A stretch of 9,527 nt of DNA from QHWK01 sp035315685 (GTDB lineage Bacteria; Acidobacteriota; Vicinamibacteria; Vicinamibacterales; CAVVIG01), in assembly GCA_035315685.1 (NCBI GenBank), contig DATFXR010000813.1:1-9527 (forward strand), read 5' to 3'. Below, piece by piece: positions 1 to 5,705 of this stretch. Made by a program: the position numbers and the translations under genes. The notes beneath the pieces are model-generated. The model worked only from the letters and a program-made list of their open reading frames with translations, was not told the origin of the DNA and searched no databases. Within the stretch, counting starts at the first letter, position 1; every line of letters begins with the position of its first letter.

Positions 1-2486
1 ACGTGGTGACTCTCCGCGCCGAGCGCCATGCGCACGCCAATCTCGTGCGTCCGTTCGGTGACGCCGTGTGCGACGACGCCGTAGAGTCCGACCGACGCGA
101 GCGCGAGCGCGACGATCGCGAAGACGGCGAAGATCAACATCGACATCCGCTCGCGCGCGATGGAGGAGTCGAGCATCTGCTCCATCGTGCGCACCTGGAA
201 CAGCGGGAGATCCTTGTCGAGGTCGCGCACGATCGATCCGATGGTGGTCACCAGAGACGAGGGTTCGGTAGCCGAACGCACCACGAGCGCCAGCGACCGC
301 GGCGACTCGTGCACGGTCGGCAGGTACACCTGCATCGGCGTTTCGTTGCTCACGCCGTTGAACTTCACGTCGGCGACCACTCCCACCACGGTGCGCCATG
401 GCGCGAAGTAGGCACCGGGCTTGGTCGGATGATCCGGTATTTCTGGCCAGCCTTGCTTCAGGCGCTTGCCGATGGCGTCCTCGCCGGGCCACAGCTTCTT
501 CGCCAGCGTCTCGTTGATGACCACGACCTTCGGCGAGTCCGGCGTGTCCGTGCGATCGAACAACCGTCCGCGCACCAGCCGCATGCCCATCGTCTCGAAA
601 TAGCCGGTGCTCACCGGCGTGAATGCGGCGCTCGGCAGCTTCGCGCGTTCGGGCACCGGCTTGTCGCCGACGGTGAAGATCGAGTTCCAGTTCGAGCCGT
701 CGATCGGCAGCGAAAAAGCGAGCGCGACGCGGCCGACGCCGGGTACCGCCGCCGTGCGCGCGAGCAGGTCGTCGTAGAAGGTGAGCCGGCGCGCCGGCGT
801 CCACTGGTCGCCGGCGAGCATGAAGCGCGCCGTCAGCAGATGATCGGTGCGGATGCCGGTATCCACCTGGGTCAGCTCCTGCAGCGTCCGCATCATCAGG
901 CCGGCGCCGACGAGCAGCATCAGCGCGAGTGCTGTCTCGACGGCAATCAGCCCGCGGCGCAGCCGATGCGAGCGCGCGGCGAATCCGGCTGCGCGTCCGC
1001 GAACGAGCGCATGCTGGCCGCCGGCGCTGGACGCCTGAAACGCCGGCAGCGCGCCGAACACGACGCCGCAGACGGCGGCCGCGCCGAGCGCGAACAGGAG
1101 CGCCGCGGCATCGAGCCGCACGTCGCCGAGTCGCGGCGTCCCCTCCGGCGCCATCGCGACGAGCAGGCGCAGCAGACCGGCGGCGACGGCGATGCCGAGC
1201 GTGCCGCCGCACGCCGACACCAGCGTGCTCTCGACGAGCAGCTGCGCGGCGAGCCGGCCGCGCCCGCCGCCGAGCGCCGCACGGACCGCGAGCTCGTGCT
1301 GGCGTCCCGCGCCGCGCGCGATCAGCAGGTTGGCGACGTTCACGCAGGCGATGAGCAGCAGGCAGCCAACCGCGCCGAACAGTACCAGAAGCGTCAGCCG
1401 CACGCTGTCGACGACGCGGTCGGCCAGCCGATCGGTTCGCGCGCTGACCGCGCTGTTCGTGTTCGGATACTCGCGCTGGAGTGCGCTCGAAATCGCGCGC
1501 AGCTCGCCGTCCGCGGCCTCGAGCGTCGCGCCCGGCTTCAGGCGGCCGAGCGCGGCGAACCCGTTGTGGTTGCCGCGGTCGCTGATGTTGCCGCTCCCGG
1601 AGATTGGACCCATCGCCGCGAACACGTCATACGGCCGGAGATATTCGAAGCCGGCCGGCATCACGCCGACAATCGTGTAGGCCGTCCCATCGAGCGTCAG
1701 CGCGCGGCCGAGGACGCTCGGGTCGCCCGCCATCTGCGTCTGCCAGAAGCCGGCGCTGATCACTGCGACCGCCGGCGCATTCGGTGTGTCGTCGGCGTCC
1801 GCAAAGCCACGCCCCATTGCCGGCGCAACGCCGACGACGGCGAAGAAGTTACCGGTGACGCGGCGCGCTCGCAAACGCTGCGCGCGATCGATGCCGGTCA
1901 GCGTCATCGGTTCTTCGCGCGACAGAGCCAGGCCGGAGAACGACTGCGCACGCGACCGCCAGTCCAGGTAGTTCGGCCACGCGACGGAAATGATGCGATC
2001 GCGGCCGCTGGCGTTGACCTCGTTGGCGTAGACGAGCGTGTCGGGATCGGGGAGCGGCAGCGGCCGCAGCAGGATGCCGTTCACCATCGAGAAAATCGCC
2101 GTCGACGCGCCGATGCCGAGCGCGAGCGTGACGAGGATCGTCAGCGTGAATGACGGCGCCTTCACATACGACCGCACGGCGTACCGCACGTCCTGCCGCA
2201 GGTTGTCGAATGACATACGAAGGTTCCTCTCGCCGGCTGGTGCCGGCTGATACGCCGACTGGCGGCGCCACCGATAGCGGATCGCCACGGAAACTGCCTG
2301 GCGCCAGAAGCGGCGTGACGCCACGCGCCCGCCTCCGCGCGCTTGCCATTCCTCGACGAGATCGCCGAGCACGGTGTCGCCACGCTCGCCGCGTGGCAGG
2401 AATTGGCGGAGCAGCCACGCGGCAACGCGCGGCGGCGACGCTGCGGCATCGCCTCCCCGGGGCGCAGCCGATCGTGCGCCGCTCAC
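1..2486 (-). CDS. ADOP-family orphan ABC permease with N-terminal prefix domain (C-terminus cut by window edge)
   Basis: This is an inner-membrane permease of the MacB/FtsX type, in the acidobacterial duplicated orphan permease (ADOP) family. About 828 codons are visible. Residues 1-90 form the soluble prefix domain (AAWLLRQFLPRGERGDTVLGD near its start). MSFDNLRQDVRYAVRSY at 91-107 begins the canonical permease. TM1 is about 113-137 (LALGIGASTAIFSMVNG). A MacB-type periplasmic domain follows, then FtsX helices from about 365 (LLLIACVNVANLLIARGAGR). A second periplasmic domain follows, and FtsX helices resume at about 782 (ASVGLYGVVAHGVTERTHEI). The reading frame is still open at base 1; by family length some 50-70 residues are missing. 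The GTG start at 2486 overlaps the padR stop (GTGA) and has AAGGAG 8 nt upstream. No ATPase gene lies nearby, as is usual for the family. The transported substrate is unknown; MacB relatives move macrolides, peptides or lipoproteins, so export is only inferred. Confidence 0.93.
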   Translation of the reverse strand, partial: MSGARSAAPRGGDAAASPPRVAAWLLRQFLPRGERGDTVLGDLVEEWQARGGGRVASRRFWRQAVSVAIRYRWRRQSAYQPAPAGERNLRMSFDNLRQDVRYAVRSYVKAPSFTLTILVTLALGIGASTAIFSMVNGILLRPLPLPDPDTLVYANEVNASGRDRIISVAWPNYLDWRSRAQSFSGLALSREEPMTLTGIDRAQRLRARRVTGNFFAVVGVAPAMGRGFADADDTPNAPAVAVISAGFWQTQMAGDPSVLGRALTLDGTAYTIVGVMPAGFEYLRPYDVFAAMGPISGSGNISDRGNHNGFAALGRLKPGATLEAADGELRAISSALQREYPNTNSAVSARTDRLADRVVDSVRLTLLVLFGAVGCLLLIACVNVANLLIARGAGRQHELAVRAALGGGRGRLAAQLLVESTLVSACGGTLGIAVAAGLLRLLVAMAPEGTPRLGDVRLDAAALLFALGAAAVCGVVFGALPAFQASSAGGQHALVRGRAAGFAARSHRLRRGLIAVETALALMLLVGAGLMMRTLQELTQVDTGIRTDHLLTARFMLAGDQWTPARRLTFYDDLLARTAAVPGVGRVALAFSLPIDGSNWNSIFTVGDKPVPERAKLPSAAFTPVSTGYFETMGMRLVRGRLFDRTDTPDSPKVVVINETLAKKLWPGEDAIGKRLKQGWPEIPDHPTKPGAYFAPWRTVVGVVADVKFNGVSNETPMQVYLPTVHESPRSLALVVRSATEPSSLVTTIGSIVRDLDKDLPLFQVRTMEQMLDSSIARERMSMLIFAVFAIVALALASVGLYGVVAHGVTERTHEIGVRMALGAESHH
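2214..2230 (-). promoter_or_regulatory. Internal ribosome site plus ATG inside the left ADOP gene
   Basis: AGAGGA (2230-2225) precedes an in-frame ATG (2216-2214) by 8 nt. This ATG is codon 91, exactly where the prefix domain ends and the canonical permease (MSFDNLRQDV) begins. It could give a second, shorter product without the prefix, or be a relic from when the prefix was fused on. The spacing and sequence are seen; its use is inferred. Confidence 0.45.
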
Positions 2487-2818
2487 GACGTCGGCTCCTT
2501 CAACAGGTGCTCGACCCCGCGCCACATCCGGCGGAGCGTGTCGCGTGACGCACGTAGCGCGGCCAGGCCTGCCGGCGTCACCGTGTAGAGCCGCCGGGGG
2601 AGGCCGCCGCGGGCGGCGCCGCCCGCCGCAGAGGTCCAGCGCACCAGCCCCTTGTCTTCCAGGCGATCGAGCGACGTATAGAGAGCGCCTCGCGATACCG
2701 ATCGGCCGGCACGGCTGTCGAGCTCGCGTGCGATATCGAGCGCGTAGGCCTCGGTGCCGAGACGGAGCACCGCGAGGAGCAGCAGCTGTTCGAACTCGCC
2801 GAGGTAGGCTGGCGGCAT
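2483..2818 (-). CDS. PadR-family transcriptional repressor
   Basis: This is a 111-residue cytoplasmic winged-helix DNA-binding protein of the PadR family (short PadR-s2-like form). It begins MPPAYLGEFEQLLLLAVLRL, the usual first helix. The recognition-helix region is about residues 41-56 (SRGALYTSLDRLEDKG). The wing is about 62-80 and ends in the family hallmark RRLYTVTPAGLAAL (75-88). A short C-terminal dimerisation helix follows (about 83-106). The reading frame stays open upstream to 2992, but that extension is low-complexity and the PadR homology begins at the ATG at 2818. The stop overlaps the permease start by 4 bp, so the two genes are one unit and the permease is the obvious regulatory target. 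No Shine-Dalgarno is present. A palindrome 2 bp upstream of the ATG is a likely autoregulatory operator. The inducer is unknown. Confidence 0.92.
   Translation of the reverse strand: MPPAYLGEFEQLLLLAVLRLGTEAYALDIARELDSRAGRSVSRGALYTSLDRLEDKGLVRWTSAAGGAARGGLPRRLYTVTPAGLAALRASRDTLRRMWRGVEHLLKEPTS
2495..2500 (-). promoter_or_regulatory. Shine-Dalgarno site for the prefix-containing permease
   Basis: AAGGAG on the minus strand lies 8 nt before the GTG at 2486, inside the last codons of the padR gene. It is the reason for preferring this start over the internal ATG at 2216, and it fits translational coupling with padR. Confidence 0.7.
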
Positions 2819-2820
2819 GT

Positions 2821-2835
2821 GTCTACTATGTAGAC
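2821..2835 (-). promoter_or_regulatory. Putative PadR operator overlapping the padR -10 element
   Basis: GTCTAC-TAT-GTAGAC is a perfect 6-bp-arm palindrome with a 3-nt centre, ending 2 bp from the padR start codon. On the minus strand CATAGT (2830-2825) could be a -10 element 6 nt before the ATG, which would make the mRNA leaderless. A TTGCCG stretch further upstream (about 2853-2858) is a weak -35 candidate. Repressor bound here would block the promoter. The palindrome is seen directly; the role is inferred from PadR autoregulation in general. Confidence 0.6.
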
Positions 2836-2879
2836 TCGTTGGACGGACGCGGCAACGAAAAGGTTGGCTATGCGCGCTA

Positions 2880-2914
2880 GGGGCTGGGGCTGGGGCTGGG
2901 GGCTGGGGCTCGGG
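2880..2914 (+). repeat. G-rich tandem repeat, GGGGCT units (G-quadruplex-capable)
   Basis: Five consecutive units of GGGGCT or GGGGGCT are followed by CGGG, giving six G-runs of 3-5 separated by CT or CTC on the plus strand. This satisfies the usual four-run rule for a G-quadruplex. It sits between padR and the LOG-type gene, directly after CTAG, and mirrors the C-rich repeat at 3633-3673. Confidence 0.75.
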
Positions 2915-2947
2915 CCAAGCCGGGCGGCTCGTTAGTTGGCTGCCGCA

Positions 2948-2988
2948 TTCGGCGAGCTTCGCCGAAGCCGGCCTCTTCGCACGCCGGC
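2948..2988. terminator. Hairpin region downstream of the LOG-type gene; possible terminator
   Basis: TTCGGCGA-GCT-TCGCCGAA (2948-2966) is a perfect 8-bp stem with a 3-nt loop. It is followed by two GCCGGC copies (2967-2972, 2983-2988) that can pair around a 10-nt loop. The region lies 20-60 bp past the LOG-type stop codon and could end that transcript or act as a REP-like element. There is no T-tract on either strand, so intrinsic termination is uncertain. Confidence 0.4.
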
Positions 2989-3007
2989 GCAAGCGGAAGC
3001 TTTCGCG

Positions 3008-3601
3008 TTACGAGGAGAGGGAACGGACGAGGAAATCGCGGAGGGCGTCGAGCGTCGCGACGTGCGGAACGGCATGCGGGACGCACGATCGGTGATCACC
3101 GTACGCGACGATGGGCACGCCGTACTGCGTCGCCAGCCAGATTTCCGCCTCCGTTCCTTCGCCTCCCGGAAGTGCGACGATCGCGTCGGCTGACAGCACG
3201 TTGAGGTGATTGCGGCTCGACGCGAGCGAACCGTCAGCGCCGCGATCCGGAAGGTGAGTGTAAATCGCCAGTTCCACCCATCGGTTCGGATATCCGCGCG
3301 GCAGGTCGTATCCGACGTCGGTCGCAACTCGATTCTCGACATCGCCCAGGCCGGCGACCAGTCCCGGCAGCACGCCGATCACGATGCCGCGGCGGGGCAC
3401 GGTTTCGAAGAACGCGCGACTCGCCGCCTCCATCACGCCGGCGCCGCCGCCCGTCAGGAGATCGTGCCCAAGCGTCGCGACTAACCGTCCCACCTCGCCC
3501 GCGTGCGGATCGCTGCCCTCACCTGATCCAATCACCGCAACAACGGTCCTCGGCGCGAGGGCGCCTCCGCGCACGCGATGCTTCACCTGCGGAATGGCCA
3601 A
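3008..3601 (-). CDS. LOG / TIGR00725-type Rossmann-fold protein (putative nucleotide phosphoribohydrolase)
   Basis: This 197-residue cytoplasmic protein belongs to the LOG ('lysine decarboxylase'-annotated) superfamily. A Rossmann-like start (VVAVIGSGEGSDPHAGEVG, about 20-38) is followed by GGGAGVMEAA (51-60), the substrate-site segment SRNHLNVLSADAIVALPGG (129-147) and PGGEGTEAE (145-153). The last fits the PGGxGTxxE signature of cytokinin-activating LOG enzymes that cleave nucleoside 5'-monophosphates. The catalytic motif is intact, so hydrolase activity is plausible, but many bacterial members have unproven substrates. The TTG start at 3601 is chosen because an in-frame TAG lies just upstream and AGAGGAG lies 4 nt before it. 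The gene is 75 bp downstream of the hydrolase gene on the same strand with no obvious promoter between them, so co-transcription is likely. G/C-rich tandem repeats flank both sides. Confidence 0.83.
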   Translation of the reverse strand: MAIPQVKHRVRGGALAPRTVVAVIGSGEGSDPHAGEVGRLVATLGHDLLTGGGAGVMEAASRAFFETVPRRGIVIGVLPGLVAGLGDVENRVATDVGYDLPRGYPNRWVELAIYTHLPDRGADGSLASSRNHLNVLSADAIVALPGGEGTEAEIWLATQYGVPIVAYGDHRSCVPHAVPHVATLDALRDFLVRSLSS

Positions 3602-3632
3602 GCCGCTCCTCTACACCTCGTCCTGGCCCGCT

Positions 3633-3673
3633 AGCCCCCAGCCCCCAGTCCCCAGCCCCCAGCCCCCAGCCCC
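3633..3673 (-). repeat. Six-unit 7-bp tandem repeat, AGCCCCC (G-rich on the minus strand)
   Basis: Five full AGCCCCC-type units, one of them AGTCCCC, and a final AGCCCC lie in the gap between the hydrolase and LOG-type genes. On the coding (minus) strand this reads as six runs of 4-5 G, so both DNA and mRNA could form a G-quadruplex. It has the opposite orientation to the repeat at 2880-2914 and, like it, is immediately preceded by CTAG on the plus strand. Confidence 0.75.
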
Positions 3674-3676
3674 GAC

Positions 3677-4570
3677 TCACCTCTTCATCTCGTCCGCCAG
3701 ACGCTGAATCCGACCCTCCATGCCGCCGAACAGCGCGGCCACCTGCGACGAGTAGCCCTTGTACTTGTCCGGCACCTTCCAGCCGGGCGCCGCCTGCTCC
3801 GGCGTCTTGCCCGCTTTCAACTCGCCCTGGGCCCAGGTGAGGAAGTCCATGTTGAACTCGGCAAACTCCTTCACGTCGGCCCACGTCATCGTCGTCGGGC
3901 TGTGGCCGTTGATCACGGTGTCGACGTTTTTTACGCCGCTGTAGACCTTCATCACCGTGTCGGGATAATGCAGCACGCTGCCGCCATTGCCGGCGTCCAC
4001 CAGCGGCAGGCCTTTGTTGGCGAACAGATCGCCAAGGTGCGCGGTGCGCAGCGCCGGGAAGACCACGATCGCATCACCGTTGGTGTGGCCGGGACCGAAG
4101 TAATAGAGATCGATCTGGTCGGCGCCCTTGCCCAGCGTCATCTTGTCCTTGAACGTCCGCTTCGCCATGCCGCGGTTGTTGTGCTCCTTGAAGATGTCCA
4201 TCATCTCCATGTTCGCCTTGGTGTTCTCCTGCACCACGACGTCCACGGTGGCGGGGAACTCGACGTTGCCGCTGACGTGATCCCCGTGCGTGTGCGTGTT
4301 GATCAACATCGTCACCGGCTTGTCGGTGAGCGTCTTGATCTTCTCGAGAATCGGCGTCCCCCATCCGGGATTCTTCGCGTCGACGACGGTGACGCCGCTC
4401 GACGTGAGGAACACGGCGGTGTTCCCGCCGCCGCCTTTCAGCACCCACAGGTTGTCCTTCACCTTGTCGACTTCGACGATCTTCGGAGCATTCGGATCCG
4501 GCGGCTGTGCCTTCACGACCGCCAGCGCACCCGTCGCGAGCAGGGCGCCCAGCACGACTACACGTCTCAT
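3677..4570 (-). CDS. Exported metallo-beta-lactamase-fold metal hydrolase
   Basis: This 297-residue protein has a signal peptide (MRRVVVLGALLATGALAVVKA, probable cut after A21), so it acts outside the cytoplasm. The mature part is a metallo-beta-lactamase fold with a full set of ligands: HTHGDH at 93-98, H162 in GPGHTNGD, D181 in HLGDLF and H223 in INGHS. It should bind two metals, normally zinc, and hydrolyse an ester, thioester or lactam-like bond; the substrate is unknown. The HLGDLF and GPGHTNGD spacing resembles periplasmic beta-lactamase-like hydrolases, but resistance should not be assumed. The ATG at 4570 is supported by GGAGG 6 nt upstream and by the signal peptide. It overlaps the upstream HupE-like gene by 4 bp (ATGA), so the two are translationally coupled. 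The frame is open far upstream, but only as a shadow of that gene. Confidence 0.9.
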   Translation of the reverse strand: MRRVVVLGALLATGALAVVKAQPPDPNAPKIVEVDKVKDNLWVLKGGGGNTAVFLTSSGVTVVDAKNPGWGTPILEKIKTLTDKPVTMLINTHTHGDHVSGNVEFPATVDVVVQENTKANMEMMDIFKEHNNRGMAKRTFKDKMTLGKGADQIDLYYFGPGHTNGDAIVVFPALRTAHLGDLFANKGLPLVDAGNGGSVLHYPDTVMKVYSGVKNVDTVINGHSPTTMTWADVKEFAEFNMDFLTWAQGELKAGKTPEQAAPGWKVPDKYKGYSSQVAALFGGMEGRIQRLADEMKR

Positions 4571-5682
4571 GACATGCCTCCAGGAAAAAAAACCCGTTGG
4601 ATGAACCAGAATGCGCCGGCCGCCATCACGACGATCGATCCGGCGAACGCGAGGCGCCTGCCGGCGGACTCGCTGCGCGAGCGCAGCAGCGTCAGGGCGG
4701 TGGCGACGATGGCAACGACGAGGAGTTGACCGATTTCGACGCCGAGGTTGAACGAGAACACCGACCAGCCGAGCGCGCGCGACGGCAGATCCATCTCGCG
4801 CAGCACCGCCGCGAAGCCGAAGCCATGGATGAACCCGAAGGCGAACGCGATCCACGCCCGCACGTCGCGTCCCTCCTTGATCAGCAGGTTGTCGGCGCCC
4901 ACGTACACGATGCTGAGCGCGATCGCCGGCTCGATCACGTAGGCCGGCGGGCTGACGATACCGAGCGCCGCCAGGGTCAGCGAGATGCTGTGCGCGACGG
5001 TGAACGACGTCACGATGATGACCAGTTGTCGGATCGTGCCGCCGAGGAGCAGCAGACCAAGCAGAAAGAGCAGGTGAGTCGGACCAATCAGGATGTGGTG
5101 GATGCCGGCCGGCAGGAATCGCTGGATCACCGCGACGGCGCCCTGTCGCGTCCCGGCGAAGTACTCGAATTGCGTCTTGCCGCCGTCGAGAATCGCCTGC
5201 GTGAGCGCTTCGCCTTCGTAGATGTTGATGAACGTCTGGTGCTGCGGGTCGTAGGGAAACATCCGGGCGGACACCGTCAGCACCCCGGGGCGGCTTGCGA
5301 GCGCGAATCGGACGGGAAAGAGCAGCGACTGGCGATCGGGCAGCGTCTGCGGCATGGACCACTGTGGCGTCAGCGCGTGTTCGTCGGCGGTGACGGTCAG
5401 CCGATTGGTGAACAGCTTCGTCAGGTCGGCCGCGCGCTGGCGCGCAACCGTGTTGTCGAGCAGCCGATCCGGCGGCTCCACGTTCAGATCGTGTCCCGCG
5501 TCGAACATGTGGACGACGAGTGACCCTTCGATCGTGTTCGGCTGAATATGCAGATCCAGATAACTGAACGGAACCGGATGAGCTGACACAGGCCGCGGCA
5601 GGAAGCAGAGAGCCCACGACACGCACAGCACGCAGAGCGCGCGTAGCGGCGCGCGCGTCGCGGCGTCCTGGTTCCCCGTCAC
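4567..5682 (-). CDS. HupE/UreJ-like membrane protein with large exported N-terminal domain
   Basis: This 371-residue protein is of the HupE/UreJ_2 type. A signal peptide ends PRPVSA-HP (probable cut after A34). An extracytoplasmic domain of about 150 residues (35-185) precedes about six membrane helices (roughly 197-213, 218-241, 248-266, 277-296, 306-332, 344-364). Family landmarks are GIHHILIGPTHLLFLLGLL (193-211), FTVAHSISLTLAALG (227-241), FIHGFGFAAVL (284-294) and NLGVEIGQL (312-320). True HupE proteins transport nickel using an H-x6-D-H motif; here the aspartate is T202 and the second motif has HGFG rather than H-x2-E, so nickel uptake is doubtful. The role is unknown. The GTG start at 5682 gives a complete signal peptide; there is no Shine-Dalgarno, but TACCAT lies 7 nt upstream. 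The overlapping exported metallo-hydrolase suggests a joint membrane/periplasmic function. Confidence 0.85.
   Translation of the reverse strand: MTGNQDAATRAPLRALCVLCVSWALCFLPRPVSAHPVPFSYLDLHIQPNTIEGSLVVHMFDAGHDLNVEPPDRLLDNTVARQRAADLTKLFTNRLTVTADEHALTPQWSMPQTLPDRQSLLFPVRFALASRPGVLTVSARMFPYDPQHQTFINIYEGEALTQAILDGGKTQFEYFAGTRQGAVAVIQRFLPAGIHHILIGPTHLLFLLGLLLLGGTIRQLVIIVTSFTVAHSISLTLAALGIVSPPAYVIEPAIALSIVYVGADNLLIKEGRDVRAWIAFAFGFIHGFGFAAVLREMDLPSRALGWSVFSFNLGVEIGQLLVVAIVATALTLLRSRSESAGRRLAFAGSIVVMAAGAFWFIQRVFFPGGMS
4577..4581 (-). promoter_or_regulatory. Shine-Dalgarno site for the metallo-hydrolase
   Basis: GGAGG on the minus strand lies 6 nt before the ATG at 4570 and within the last codons of the HupE-like gene. 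It fixes the hydrolase start. It contrasts with the absence of such sites before the first genes of the transcription units in this window. Confidence 0.75.
4585..4592 (-). other. T8 homopolymer in slippery register (possible -1 frameshift or transcript slippage)
   Basis: Near the 3' end of the HupE-like gene the minus strand reads G-T8-CC, in codons GTT TTT TTT CCT. The zero-frame register gives the heptamer T-TTT-TTT, which matches X-XXY-YYZ. A -1 shift, or an extra T from polymerase slippage, enters the hydrolase frame, which is open there (SWRHV then MRRVVV). The register is seen; any use of it is inferred. Confidence 0.35.
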
Positions 5683-5705
5683 GGGCGCAATGGTAACGTA
5701 AATCC
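5683..5705. promoter_or_regulatory. 23-bp divergent promoter gap between the HupE-like gene and alkB
   Basis: Two divergent GTG start codons are only 23 bp apart, with no Shine-Dalgarno on either side. On the minus strand TACCAT (5695-5690) is 7 nt before the HupE-like start. On the plus strand TAACGT (5694-5699) is 6 nt before alkB. The candidate -10 boxes touch each other, and each -35 would fall inside the opposite gene. The matches are weak (4/6 and 3/6), so the gap is certain but the boxes are provisional. Confidence 0.45.

Noticed and set aside
3..2153. 716-codon plus-strand reading frame
   Set aside because: It is antisense to the left ADOP gene. Its translation is Arg/His/Ala-rich with no domain, while the minus strand gives continuous MacB/FtsX homology.
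4597..5523. 308-codon plus-strand frame
   Set aside because: Antisense shadow of the HupE-like gene, with highly charged composition and no recognisable motif.
4571..5626. Upstream extension of the hydrolase frame to 649 codons
   Set aside because: It overlaps the HupE-like gene in another frame and is Arg-rich and featureless. The signal peptide and GGAGG place the start at 4570. The open frame matters only for the slippage idea.
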